This document shows positions 36,271-46,300 of a stretch of 64,000 nucleotides of DNA, piece by piece (position 1 is the stretch's first letter; every line of letters begins with the position of its first letter). The notes beneath the pieces were generated by a model. It did not search any database. It saw only the letters and a program-made list of their open reading frames with translations, and was not told the origin of the DNA. This stretch comes from an uncultured Flavobacteriaceae bacterium. Its GTDB lineage: Bacteria; Bacteroidota; Bacteroidia; Flavobacteriales; Flavobacteriaceae. The stretch spans positions 124,001 through 188,000 of the forward strand of contig CANMSB010000001.1 in assembly GCA_947500445.1 (NCBI GenBank), read 5' to 3'. Position numbers and translations under genes: made by a program.

Positions 36271-37473
36271 TTATCGGATAAATGTCATTTTATGTATTCT
36301 TCCTTCAGCCACTTCGTACACGGCAACCACCTTAAAAATAGCGTCGTTAGCGGTTACTTCTTCTTCGTCTATTACCTTGTTTCCGATAACAATTCTTTTG
36401 ACGATCTTGGAATGTAGGTTCCCCGTTTTTTCAAAAAAGGCGGAATACCTATTGCGAAGCTCCGCCACTCCTGTGTAACGAAGCTCGTTCGGGAACTCGT
36501 ACACTGCAACATCATCTGAAAAGGTCGCCACAAAAGCATCGATATCACGACGGTTATAGGCATCCAGTTGCTTTTGCACGATGGTTTCCGGGGAGGTTTC
36601 CGCTACAAAGGCCAGCCGTGTTCCGCTGGTATTTACCGCTATTCTCGAAATGGCGTTGATATTGGTATCGGTAAACGTCTGTAAGGGTTCCCATTCCGCA
36701 TTTTCCGATATGATCATACGGTAGATGCGCTTTCCCTTTCCGGCGACCAAAGAGCCGTCAGGAAGCCAACAAACATCTTGAATATCCTTTAAATCCGTAA
36801 TCGTACTCGTTTTGCCCGAAATGGGATCTATCGATCTTAACTCCAGCACCGGATCGGTAGCGCTCGTATAACTGATCAAATTGGTATTCGGTATTTTTTG
36901 TAAAGATCGGCCAACATTTTTTTGGAGCATTTTTGAGGTACCCTTTGTAAAGTCCGTCATCCAAAGGTCCATTTTATCCTGGGAAAGTACGGTGAACACC
37001 AAAATGTCGGGAGTATACCATAGCTGATAGCCTATTTTCATTTTTGGGACCAAAAGTTCTGAGGTACCGTTGTCGGTATTATAGCGATATAGGCGTTGTA
37101 GCCCATCGATATCCAAGCGAATGGCAGAAACTTCATCCGTTGCCGGTATCCGTAACGGAGAGTATTCGCTACCGGTCGGCGTGTCGCTGACCCATGAGGA
37201 AGTGCTGCCCTCTTTAATGTTGAATTTTAAAATATCGGTTTGCCCGTCCCTGGTAGCGGCGAACAATACGCTGTTTTCATCATAAAAAGAAGGTTGATTG
37301 TCGTAACCTTCATTATTTGAAATATTTCTCGGATCGGATAACCGTACGCTATCCCCGTTCATCTGAAGTCGAAACAGATATACTTCGGTATTGGCCTGTG
37401 CGTTTCCGATAAGGAACGGAAAAAGCAATAAAAAAACGAAAACCGCGGCAATCACTGTTTTTTTTGGTTCCAT
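36271..37473 (-). CDS. Exported PD40 beta-propeller fused to a SnoaL/NTF2-like domain
   Basis: This 400-residue protein begins with the signal peptide MEPKKTVIAAVFVFLLLFPFLIGNAQA. Residues 28-280 are TolB/PD40-like propeller strands (NEGYDNQPSFYDENSVLFAATRDGQTDI, WLPDGSLVAGKGKRIYRM). Residues about 288-400 are an NTF2-like SnoaL domain (IVQKQLDAYNRRDIDAFVATFSDDVAVYEFPNELRYTGVAELRNRY). The combination is uncommon to my knowledge. SnoaL domains bind small hydrophobic molecules, so a periplasmic sensing or binding role is inferred. It is followed 6 bp later by the MFS transporter gene. A perfect 14-bp palindrome lies 20 bp before the start. Confidence 0.8.
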   Translation of the reverse strand: MEPKKTVIAAVFVFLLLFPFLIGNAQANTEVYLFRLQMNGDSVRLSDPRNISNNEGYDNQPSFYDENSVLFAATRDGQTDILKFNIKEGSTSSWVSDTPTGSEYSPLRIPATDEVSAIRLDIDGLQRLYRYNTDNGTSELLVPKMKIGYQLWYTPDILVFTVLSQDKMDLWMTDFTKGTSKMLQKNVGRSLQKIPNTNLISYTSATDPVLELRSIDPISGKTSTITDLKDIQDVCWLPDGSLVAGKGKRIYRMIISENAEWEPLQTFTDTNINAISRIAVNTSGTRLAFVAETSPETIVQKQLDAYNRRDIDAFVATFSDDVAVYEFPNELRYTGVAELRNRYSAFFEKTGNLHSKIVKRIVIGNKVIDEEEVTANDAIFKVVAVYEVAEGRIHKMTFIR

Positions 37474-37492
37474 ATAAGCTGCTATTCATGTT

Positions 37493-37506
37493 GGATAGTA
37501 CTATCC
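37493..37506. promoter_or_regulatory. Perfect 14-bp palindrome, candidate operator
   Basis: GGATAGTACTATCC, centred between 37499 and 37500, is 20 bp upstream of the propeller-SnoaL start codon. The position fits a repressor site. Confidence 0.45.
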
Positions 37507-37615
37507 GTATTTGGCCGACAAGATAAGTTATACCAATATATCTTAAAAATACACCCTATACCATTTTTGCTTTGAAACTACCCAAATAAAAAACCGCCAT
37601 CTTTTGTGGTCCTTG

Positions 37616-37646
37616 AATACCAGATGTTCAAAGTTAGAATGGTATT
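37616..37646. repeat. Palindromic intergenic element, copy 2
   Basis: AATACCA (37616-37622) pairs with TGGTATT (37640-37646), with TTCAAAGTTAGAA between the arms. It aligns along its length with the element at 29007-29040 apart from small gaps, so the two are copies of one repeat. Confidence 0.5.
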
Positions 37647-37730
37647 AGGGTCGATAAAGCATATGGTACAGTTTACATCGGTAGCCGAAATAGCTCCATT
37701 GCGGGAGCTGCCGAAGTATTTGGATTCGTT

Positions 37731-39944
37731 TTAAGTCTCTTTCAGGAAGGCATGTAATAATTCCCGCACCTGTTTGGTGTTTTCAAGGAAGTATTTTGCA
37801 TGTGTCTTTTGTAGCCCCACCTTTACGGTAACAGCGGTATCGGGCAGTTCCTGAAACATAAATTCATCGGTCCAATCGTCACCGATAGCGAATACAAAAT
37901 CATAGTCCTTTTCACCAAATACCCGTACGGACGCCCGCCCCTTATTTACGTTACTGCTTTTTACCTCCATCACCTTATTACCGTTCAGAACACTTAAATC
38001 GTCGGTTCCGATAAGGCTGGTCAACACGGTGGTCAGTTCGGAAGCCCTTAAATTACCAAAATCGGGGTCGGTCTTGCGATAATGCCATGCCAGGGAATAA
38101 TTTTTCTCCTCGATAAAACTTCCCGGTGTTCGATCCACAAAGGATTCCAATACGGGACGTATCTTTTCCATCCAATCGTTTTTTACATTTTCCAACATTC
38201 TAAAATCCTCACCATTTTGAGAGATCCAAACCCCGTGCTCTACGATCATATTGTATTTCTTCGCCTGAAACCATCGGGAAAAAGTATCCTTGTCGCGACC
38301 ACTGATCAGGTAAAGGTCGGTTCCCTTTTGTTGGTGAAGGGCGTCTAAAAGTGCATAAAGCTCCTCGTCCGGTACCGCTTTTTGGGGATCGTTGTGAAAC
38401 CCTGCCAAGGTGCCGTCATAATCCAGGAAAAGCAATCGCCTGTCCGCGGAGGTATAGGCGTTCAATATGGTTTGCAAACGCGTATCGTTCAGTTTTCGGG
38501 ATACATGGGCGGCATCGCGTTCTTTTTGTGCAAGTAGGGAGCTCATAAAACTTTGGGCCCATTTTTCCACATTGTACCGTTTTAAGCGTTGTTGCAATTG
38601 CCCATTTCGTTGTCGCTGTTCTTCTTTTGGCATGTTGATGGCCTCATCGATGGTGTCGGCGATCTGCTCAAAATTGTTCGGGTTGATCAATAGTGCCTCG
38701 TTCATTTCGTTTGCGGATCCAGCCATTTCGCTCAAGATCAATACGCCCGTTCCGTCGGTCCGTGTGGCAATGTACTCCTTGGCGACCAGGTTCATGCCGT
38801 CCCGTAAAGGGGTCAACCAGGCAATATCGCTAGAAGTATACAGATCGATCAGGTTATCAAAGGGCATGGAACGATAAAAATACCATATGGGGGTCCAGCT
38901 CACGGTCGAAAATTCTCCGTTGATACGGCCCACCAATTCATCTATTTCCCTTTTTAACAATTGATATTGTGGTACATTGGACCGGGAAGGTACCGCGAGT
39001 ACGATCAAACGGACCTTCTCTTTATATTGCGGGTATTTGTTCAAAAAATACTCAAAGGCATACAAGCGTTTTGCAATGCCTTTGCTATAATCCAAACGAT
39101 CTATGGACAGTAAGAATTTTGCCTCCGGATCATTGGTCTTATGTTTGTTCAGCCTTTGTTGTAGTTCCGACTGCTCCGTTACCGTTCGTTGTCCGTGCTC
39201 TTCGGCGGCCGTGCTGAATTTTTTGTAATCGATTCCCATAGGGAAAGAATCGACCTTAATAATACGGTTGTCCTGATAAATATCGTTAAAACTAACTTCA
39301 AGCCCCAAAAGGCGGCGTACCGAGCTCAAAAAATGCCGTTCATAATCGTAAATATGGAAACCGATCTGATCGGAGCCCAAAAGCCCTTCCAATATTTCAC
39401 GACGCCATGGTAGGGTCCGAAATATTTCAAAGGACGGAAAGGGAATATGTAAAAAGAACCCTATGGAAACCTCCGGTCTTTTCTCCCTGACCATTTGCGG
39501 TACCAACATCAACTGGTAATCATGGATCCAAATCACATCGTCGGCCTCCGCCTTTTCCAAAATGGCATCGGCAAATTTTTGGTTTACTGTTTTATAGGTG
39601 TTCCAGCTATCCAGTTCGAATTCGGAGTATTCCAGAAAGTAATGGAACAAGGGCCAAATAGTACGGTTGCTAAATCCAAAATAAAAGCCTTCCACTTCCG
39701 CTTCGGTCAACCTTACCTTGGAGGAGCCGTGCTTTGCTAGGGCCGTGTCGATATCGCGCTCCAACGATTCCGGTATTTCTTCGTCCGTAAGTCCGCTCCA
39801 TCCGATCCACAGGCTATCGCCTCCCGAGTGTACCGATTTCATTCCCGTTGCCAAACCGCCTACGCTGGGGATGGCGGCAATGGTCCCATTGCTAATTTGC
39901 AATTGAACGGGGAGTCTATTTGAGATTATGATAGTTTTACCCAT
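37731..39944 (-). CDS. Bifunctional trehalose-6-phosphate synthase / phosphatase
   Basis: A 737-residue cytoplasmic enzyme making trehalose in two steps. Residues 1-480 are a GT20 synthase (IIISNRLPVQL, FFLHIPFPSFEIFR, LSIDRLDYSKGI, LRDGMNLVAKEYIA) that joins UDP-glucose and glucose-6-phosphate. About 490-737 is a HAD phosphatase (LLFLDYDGTLAGF, LISGRDKDTF, IGDDWTDEFMF) that removes the phosphate. The frame stays open to a TTG at 39974, but ATG 39944 (MGKTIIISNRLP) is the natural start. It is divergent from the GH15 gene; together they suggest trehalose or glycan turnover under osmotic stress. Confidence 0.95.
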   Translation of the reverse strand: MGKTIIISNRLPVQLQISNGTIAAIPSVGGLATGMKSVHSGGDSLWIGWSGLTDEEIPESLERDIDTALAKHGSSKVRLTEAEVEGFYFGFSNRTIWPLFHYFLEYSEFELDSWNTYKTVNQKFADAILEKAEADDVIWIHDYQLMLVPQMVREKRPEVSIGFFLHIPFPSFEIFRTLPWRREILEGLLGSDQIGFHIYDYERHFLSSVRRLLGLEVSFNDIYQDNRIIKVDSFPMGIDYKKFSTAAEEHGQRTVTEQSELQQRLNKHKTNDPEAKFLLSIDRLDYSKGIAKRLYAFEYFLNKYPQYKEKVRLIVLAVPSRSNVPQYQLLKREIDELVGRINGEFSTVSWTPIWYFYRSMPFDNLIDLYTSSDIAWLTPLRDGMNLVAKEYIATRTDGTGVLILSEMAGSANEMNEALLINPNNFEQIADTIDEAINMPKEEQRQRNGQLQQRLKRYNVEKWAQSFMSSLLAQKERDAAHVSRKLNDTRLQTILNAYTSADRRLLFLDYDGTLAGFHNDPQKAVPDEELYALLDALHQQKGTDLYLISGRDKDTFSRWFQAKKYNMIVEHGVWISQNGEDFRMLENVKNDWMEKIRPVLESFVDRTPGSFIEEKNYSLAWHYRKTDPDFGNLRASELTTVLTSLIGTDDLSVLNGNKVMEVKSSNVNKGRASVRVFGEKDYDFVFAIGDDWTDEFMFQELPDTAVTVKVGLQKTHAKYFLENTKQVRELLHAFLKET

Positions 39945-40047
39945 AAAACGGATCTTTTTGCTAGTGGTTGCCAATAATTTCTCTAAATTTCGACAAAAAC
40001 GGGGGTAAAACCAATGGATTGCCCGATTGAATCAAGATTTTTACGGA

Positions 40048-41850
40048 ATGGATAATTTAGACTATGGTATTATAGGAAATTGCCGGAGTGCGGCCTTAAT
40101 TTCAAAAACGGGTAGTTTGGATTGGTGTTGTTTGCCGGAATTCGATTCTTCTTCAGTGTTCGCCAAACTGTTGGACGACTCTAAGGGAGGGAGCTTTGAG
40201 ATTCTAGTGGATGAGGGCTATACCATAAAGCAACGGTATAAAAAACATACGGCAGTGCTGATTACCCATTTTTCAAAGGGAAAGGATGTTTTTGAGATTC
40301 GGGATTTTATGCCCAGGTACCGGAAGGAAGGGGGAGGGTATAATTCCCCGCCCGAGGTAGTGCGGTATTTTAAACATGTTTCCGGGAAACCGAGTTTTCG
40401 AATCAAATATGATCCGCGTCTGGAGTACGCCATGGGAAAGACCGAGACCTATGTAAAAAAGAACTTTGTCGCCAGCCTTACCCATGGTGAAAAGTACGAC
40501 ACCATCTTTTTATATACCTCTTTTAATAAAAATGCCCTAGTGGAAGGAAGGGAGATCGAACTGCGCCAGGACGGTTATGTACTCATCGGTTATAATGAAA
40601 AGATTTTTGTGCCGACGGTGCGGAAAATTTATACCGAATTGGAACGTACCAAGGTATACTGGTTGAACTGGAGCAGCAAAACACCCACCTATAAAAAATA
40701 TAATGCCCAGATCAGCCGTAGTGCTATTACCTTAAAGCTATTGAGCTATGATCGTACGGGTGCCGTGCTCGCCGCCGCAACCACATCACTTCCCGAAACC
40801 ATCGGTGAGGTCCGTAACTGGGACTATCGCTTCTGTTGGATACGGGACGCGTCCATGGTGATAAAGGTAATCGGGGATTTGGGCCATAAAAATGTAGCGC
40901 GGCGCTACCTGCAGTTTATTGTAGACCTTATGCCCGATAAGGACGAGAAACTGCAGATCATGTACGGTATCAATAGGGAAAAGAAACTGACCGAACAAAC
41001 GTTGGACCACTTGGAAGGGTACAAGGGTTCCAAACCGGTACGCATCGGAAATGCGGCCTACAAACAAAAGCAGAACGATATCTACGGTATTTTAATGGAT
41101 GTCATTTACGAACAGCTAGCAAAATATTCGAACGATATTGAAAACGGGGAGGAGCTTTGGGGTATTACCAAGGGCATCGTATGGATCGTGTCGAACCACT
41201 GGAAAGAGGCCGATAAGGGCATTTGGGAATTTCGAACGGAAGACCGGCACTTCACCTTTTCTAAGGTACTTTGCTGGGTGGCCGTGGACCGGGCCATTAA
41301 AGTGGCGCGTATCCTCCGAAAAACGACCAAAATGGAAAAATGGACGGCCTTGGAACAGGAAATCAAAAGGGATATCCATGACAATGCCTGGAACGAAGAG
41401 GTAAATGCCTTTACCCAATCTTACGGATCAAAGGATTTGGATGCTTCGGTACTGCTCATGGAATCGTACGGCTTTATTCATGCCAAGGAGCCAAAATTTG
41501 TAAGTACCGTGAGGGCCATCGAAAAAGAACTGAGCAACGACGGACTGCTGTACCGGTATAAAAACGAAGACGACTTCGGTCTGCCCTCGTCTTCCTTTAC
41601 CATCTGTACGTTTTGGTTTATTAACAGCCTTTACAAAATAGGGGAGGAGGAAAAATCCAAGGAATATTTTGACCGGTTGTTGGGATACAGCAACCATTTG
41701 GGACTTTTTAGCGAGGATATCGATTTTAGGACGAAACGGTTGTTGGGCAATTTCCCTCAGGCGTACTCGCATTTGGCCCTGATCGAATGTGCCATTAACT
41801 TTTCCCGAAAAGACTCCGAGGAACAGGTGCTGGATGCCATGCGGGTATAG
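40048..41850 (+). CDS. Glycoside hydrolase family 15 protein (glucoamylase/trehalase-like)
   Basis: A 600-residue cytoplasmic enzyme with the GH15 layout: an N-terminal beta-sandwich (MDNLDYGIIGNCRSAALISKTGSLDWCCLPEFDSSSVFAKLLDD) and an (alpha/alpha)6 barrel that begins about residue 235 with ETIGEVRNWDYRFCWIRDASMVI. Members hydrolyse alpha-glucosidic bonds in maltooligosaccharides, or in trehalose. The open frame begins at a TTG (40027), but ATG 40048 matches relatives. No signal peptide is present. It is divergently transcribed from the trehalose synthase/phosphatase gene 103 bp away, so a role in breaking down trehalose or related alpha-glucans is likely. Confidence 0.92.
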   Translation: MDNLDYGIIGNCRSAALISKTGSLDWCCLPEFDSSSVFAKLLDDSKGGSFEILVDEGYTIKQRYKKHTAVLITHFSKGKDVFEIRDFMPRYRKEGGGYNSPPEVVRYFKHVSGKPSFRIKYDPRLEYAMGKTETYVKKNFVASLTHGEKYDTIFLYTSFNKNALVEGREIELRQDGYVLIGYNEKIFVPTVRKIYTELERTKVYWLNWSSKTPTYKKYNAQISRSAITLKLLSYDRTGAVLAAATTSLPETIGEVRNWDYRFCWIRDASMVIKVIGDLGHKNVARRYLQFIVDLMPDKDEKLQIMYGINREKKLTEQTLDHLEGYKGSKPVRIGNAAYKQKQNDIYGILMDVIYEQLAKYSNDIENGEELWGITKGIVWIVSNHWKEADKGIWEFRTEDRHFTFSKVLCWVAVDRAIKVARILRKTTKMEKWTALEQEIKRDIHDNAWNEEVNAFTQSYGSKDLDASVLLMESYGFIHAKEPKFVSTVRAIEKELSNDGLLYRYKNEDDFGLPSSSFTICTFWFINSLYKIGEEEKSKEYFDRLLGYSNHLGLFSEDIDFRTKRLLGNFPQAYSHLALIECAINFSRKDSEEQVLDAMRV

Positions 41851-41903
41851 ACAAATTTATTGGACTACCTGAGAAGGTCTGCAATGGCAATACGTTGTGT
41901 CAA

Positions 41904-43133
41904 TTAGGGCGATCGTTGTACAACCTTAAAATCCCAAACAACCTTTTCTTTTTGTATTTCATTGATGCGTATGATCTTGGAGTCTATTCCCATACGGTCA
42001 TACCCGTTGGCCTCCATTAAAATTTCATAATATTCCGGTACGTACCCGAACGTTTTTACCATGGTTTTTTCCAATGTTTTTCGCAGTTCGGGATTGGTGA
42101 AATTCTTTAGTCCCTCATCGGCACCAATATCCCATAGCCCACCAAAAAGGTAAATTTTATTGGTGCCGGGGCCAGGGATTTTTGAGATAAACGTGTAATC
42201 CTTGTGGCCCTCGCTCGGGTTTCCGGTAGGGGTATAGGTAGTCTCTTTTCCACTTTTGGGATCGGTATATACCAAGCAGTAGTTATCGACGAAACTGTAG
42301 TCGGAATTATCGAAATAGCTTTGGAACATGCCTATGGTCTTGATCATTCCGACCACCACGATATTATGGTCTTGTAGTTCCACGGGATTGAATCGGGAAG
42401 CCGTCCTCAGCGAAAAACTGCGGTCGTGTGGGATAAAGGTCTGCGAAATATCCTTTATCCAAAAACTGCTATAAAAAGGCAGCATGGTAAAATTAAGGGT
42501 ATTGGTCTTACTGCCCATACCGGCAGTGTTCATGTAGCGTTCGTAGTCCTCTTTAGAATTGATTTCCGGATCCCGTACCAAACGGCGATTATTGGTATTC
42601 GCATGATATTCGTTGAAAATGTAAAAATCGCCGATGACTACGGTCAACGGTACGTCGGTCGAAATGAGGTCCGACCAAAGTCCCGTGTCCTTCTGGCCCG
42701 TAGCGAGTCGCGTCAGTGCCGGAATTGCCCAGACCAAAGCCGATAGCACGAAAACCGTTACCGCCGGTATTACAAGATGTTTTGGTCTTATTTGTTTTGT
42801 CCAACCTTGGCTAGGTGCCTTTTTTTCAATGAACAATTTGTAGTTCCCCTTAGGTAAGAGCAAACGTTGCGCGTTATTGGACCCTATGGAATTATAATAG
42901 GTGTCGATTTTCTTTCGAAGATGATAAATGTATACCCGTATTAACGTGCTCTGGGAAGGGTCAAAGTTTTTTCTGCCAAAAATATCGAAAGCTATGGTAC
43001 TCTCTTTTGGAATATTTCCGGAAATAGATGCCTTGGCAAGATAAAGTAACAGGCTCGAATAGGTAGAAGAGCCTTTCATGACCGATGAGGTGGCTATGCG
43101 TTGGGCCTCCTCTAAAAGTGCGTTTTCTCCCAT
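41904..43133 (-). CDS. Membrane-anchored winged-helix transcriptional regulator
   Basis: A 409-residue one-component regulator. Residues about 1-105 form a winged-helix domain like the one seen at the N-terminus of some adenylate cyclases and TolB-like regulators (IAFDIFGRKNFDPSQSTLIRVYIYHLRKKIDTYY, then RLLLPKGNYKLFIE). One membrane helix lies at about 119-141. The remaining 265 residues are extracytoplasmic and match no family I can name (FYIFNEYHANTNNRRLVRDPEIN, FGYVPEYYEILMEANGYDR). By analogy with CadC/ToxR-type proteins, the outer part senses a ligand and the inner part binds DNA. It is divergent from a T9SS secreted carbohydrate-binding protein, its likely target. Repeats at 43162-43188 precede the start. 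Confidence 0.75.
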   Translation of the reverse strand: MGENALLEEAQRIATSSVMKGSSTYSSLLLYLAKASISGNIPKESTIAFDIFGRKNFDPSQSTLIRVYIYHLRKKIDTYYNSIGSNNAQRLLLPKGNYKLFIEKKAPSQGWTKQIRPKHLVIPAVTVFVLSALVWAIPALTRLATGQKDTGLWSDLISTDVPLTVVIGDFYIFNEYHANTNNRRLVRDPEINSKEDYERYMNTAGMGSKTNTLNFTMLPFYSSFWIKDISQTFIPHDRSFSLRTASRFNPVELQDHNIVVVGMIKTIGMFQSYFDNSDYSFVDNYCLVYTDPKSGKETTYTPTGNPSEGHKDYTFISKIPGPGTNKIYLFGGLWDIGADEGLKNFTNPELRKTLEKTMVKTFGYVPEYYEILMEANGYDRMGIDSKIIRINEIQKEKVVWDFKVVQRSP

Positions 43134-43161
43134 AGGATCAAATTGTATTTCTGGTTCAATT

Positions 43162-43188
43162 AACGGTTAATAAACGGTTTTTAACTGT
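43162..43188. promoter_or_regulatory. Tandem direct repeats, candidate regulator binding site
   Basis: AACGGTT occurs at 43162-43168 and 43173-43179, 11 bp apart, with a third degenerate copy AACTGT at about 43183. Spacing of one helical turn on the same face is what OmpR-like winged-helix proteins bind. The site is 30 bp upstream of the membrane-bound regulator gene. Confidence 0.45.
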
Positions 43189-43268
43189 GATTTTATCAAT
43201 TTAAGTAGATAAGTTTAAGAAAAATTCAAAAAATAGATGTTTTTGTCGAACTATTCTTAGTGTCGTGT

Positions 43269-43286
43269 AATCCTAATCATAGGATT
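43269..43286. promoter_or_regulatory. Inverted repeat upstream of the T9SS protein gene
   Basis: AATCCTA (43269-43275) and TAGGATT (43280-43286) are perfect inverted copies with a 4-bp spacer, 68 bp before the start at 43354. Confidence 0.45.
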
Positions 43287-43353
43287 GTTTGGCTTCGGAG
43301 ACTAGGCTCGAAACACCTACTGCCTTAAATGTATTATCAAAAACCTTAAAATC

Positions 43354-46300
43354 ATGAAAAAAACTACGTTAAAAATAGTACTCTTTTTTACGCTCTACTG
43401 TATTGTACACTTTATGGGAAGTGCACAGGACGATGTAGGTATGAATCTCGGAGATCCCAGAAGTGGTCTGGTCTTTGTCGATATCGTAAAAGATACGCGC
43501 GGCTTTCAGAAACCCGATAAAGTCGATGGAAAGTTTGTGGCTTCCGCAACGGACTCCGGAGGTTGGCCGACGGAAGATTTTGTTTTAACCTGTTTTGACC
43601 TACGTAACGGTAGAGGGTATGGTAGTGAAAACAGCCCCGCACAGGATCCAAATCCACCACGATTGAACGTCGATGGTATTTATAAGGCATCGTTTAAAGG
43701 TACTGCCGAACGCGTACGGGTGAAATTCGATGGCGAAATCCTTAACGAAAGTTATAATGCGGCTACAAATACCACGACCTTTGATATCGATTTTAGAACA
43801 AACCTTCCCGGACGCCCGTTTTTTCAAATAGAACTGATAGGAACAAAACGCAATCCTTCATCGGCTCAAAATACGGGCATCACGGATTTGAAAATCGTAA
43901 GGCCCGGTTATGAACTGGATACCGATCAGGTGTTTACCGATTTATGGCTGAACGCCATTGCACCTTTTAGTATTTACAGGTATATGGATTGGTCCCAAAC
44001 TAACGGAAATGCTACATTTTCCAATCCGGATCAGGAATTGGGACCTTTGGAAATCAGCTGGAATCAGCGTAGGGTAGCTCGTGAAAACGATGCTACAACA
44101 ATACGGGCCGGGTCCTTTGACAATAGGGGACTTGCATGGGAGACCATTATCGATCATATTAATATTACCGGAAAGGATGCCTGGATCAATGTACCGATCC
44201 ATGCCAACGATAACTATGTCCGTAATTTGGCACGTCTGTTTAAAAACAGGTTGACCGCCGATATCACCCTATATGTGGAGTACAGTAACGAAGCTTGGAA
44301 TTTTGCGGGGGCTTTTTCACAGACCGATTGGAATTTTCAAAAGGCGGTACAAGAAGCCAATAGCGGAAGCATCATCGCACAAGGTGCCAATGGTAACGAT
44401 AACCTGTGGGCCGCGCGAAGAATGGCCAAACGAACTGTGGAGATAGGGCAGATCTTTCAGAATGAAGGAGTGGGAACGATAGGGGGTAACCTCAGACCGG
44501 TATTACAATATTTTGCCTCCGCACCCGGAAGTGCCGCAGCTGGAAGCCCTTTTTTGGCCACGGTGGCAATGGTGGCGTTTATTGAGGACAACTACGGTCC
44601 CGTAAATCAGTACATTTCATCGATTTCACGTACGGGCTATTTTGGAGCTGCAACTATCGATGCATTGCCCGAAGGGTCGAGCGTGGCCGAAATTCTTGAA
44701 GCGGCGGAAGCCGGCATTCCTTCGGATTATCAGGATTTTGGAGACTTTGCCTTGGAAAAAGGCTTGGAATTTTCGGTTTATGAGGGCGCTCCCGGCCACC
44801 GCGTGAACGCTACCAAAAATTTATTGAACAGGGTACGTGCGGAACGAACGGCGGAAATGGGGGAACTCATCAAGAAAAACTTCTATGATGGCTTCAAGGC
44901 CAACAATGGTGGTACCTTCATGTATTTTGCCTCCCATAAGTTTTACACCCAATCGGGTTTTTGGGGAACTACCGATATCATTACCGACCTAAACAGGGGA
45001 TTCAAATATAAAGCATTGATCGATATTATCGATGGAACCCCATTTGACCGTAAACCGATAATCGCAACAAGTTCGCTGCCCGTGGGCCTGATAGGGGAGG
45101 AATACAATGCTGCCATTCGCGTCTCGGGAGGAGATTTGCCGATTACGCTACAACGCGTAGCAGGGCGTTTGCCCAATGGCCTTTCCATTTCCGCCGGAGC
45201 GATTTCGGGAACACCGACCCAAACGGGAAGTTTTACGTTTACGATTCAAGTCCAGGATGCTACGGGGGACAGGGTCTCAAAAGCGTTTACTTTACAGATC
45301 GGTGAGGTGATCGATATTGCCAGGGTTCCTACGGCCCCGGTTATCGATGGTGAAATCGATGATCTTTGGAACTCCAGGCCGGAATATGCCCTCAACAACG
45401 TACTGGTAGGTGGAAGTACGTCAAGTTCGGACTTTGCGGTACGCTTCAAAAGCGCCTGGGATACTACGGCGCTTTATTATTTGATAGAGGTTACGGACGA
45501 GTCGTTGATCAATGATTCCGAACAAGTGTTTCAGGACGATGGGGCCGAGCTCTATTTGGATATCGGAAATGATAAATTGGCGGTTTATGGCCCGGACGAT
45601 TACCAGATACAATTTGGGTATGACGACGATGAGGTCGTTATAGGGAAAGGGCTGCCCATTGCCAACATTCAAAAATCTCAAGTACGAACGGCCAATGGCT
45701 ATCGAATCGAGTTTTCCATACCATGGAATTCCCTTAATGCTACGGTGGCAGAGGGAACATTGTTAGGTTTTGATGTACACGCCCAGGACGATGATGATGG
45801 TGGCGACCGCGATACCAAAGTTTCCTTCAACGCAATAACCGATGTCTCATTTCGGGATCCTTCCAGCTTTGGCATAGCACGTTTGACGGGAGACGGCGAT
45901 GTACCTCCTAATGAGTCGGAATATTTTTATATACAACAAAAAGTTTCGGGGGAGTATTTGCGGCCCGCAAGTCGGTTTGTAGGTGCTAAAATGCGCGTAT
46001 TGCCGAAAACGGACAGTGATTTCTTTTTATGGCGTAAGGTAGCGGTTCCGGGAAGCTCCGAATACTTTTTTTTAGAGAATAAGGGAACCGGTCATCGGTT
46101 TCGTCCGGTAGCGGATAATCGGGGCGAAGGCACTGCCATACGCTATAGTGTAAACGCCGCAATGGAGGCAAAACAAAGTTTCTTGGAAGGTACGGCCGTG
46201 CAATGGGCATTAGTGGATATTCCAAATGATACCTATGGATATCTGGTCAATAGACAGGCCACCGGTTTTCATGTTCGGGCCCGGACCAATACCAATAGGG

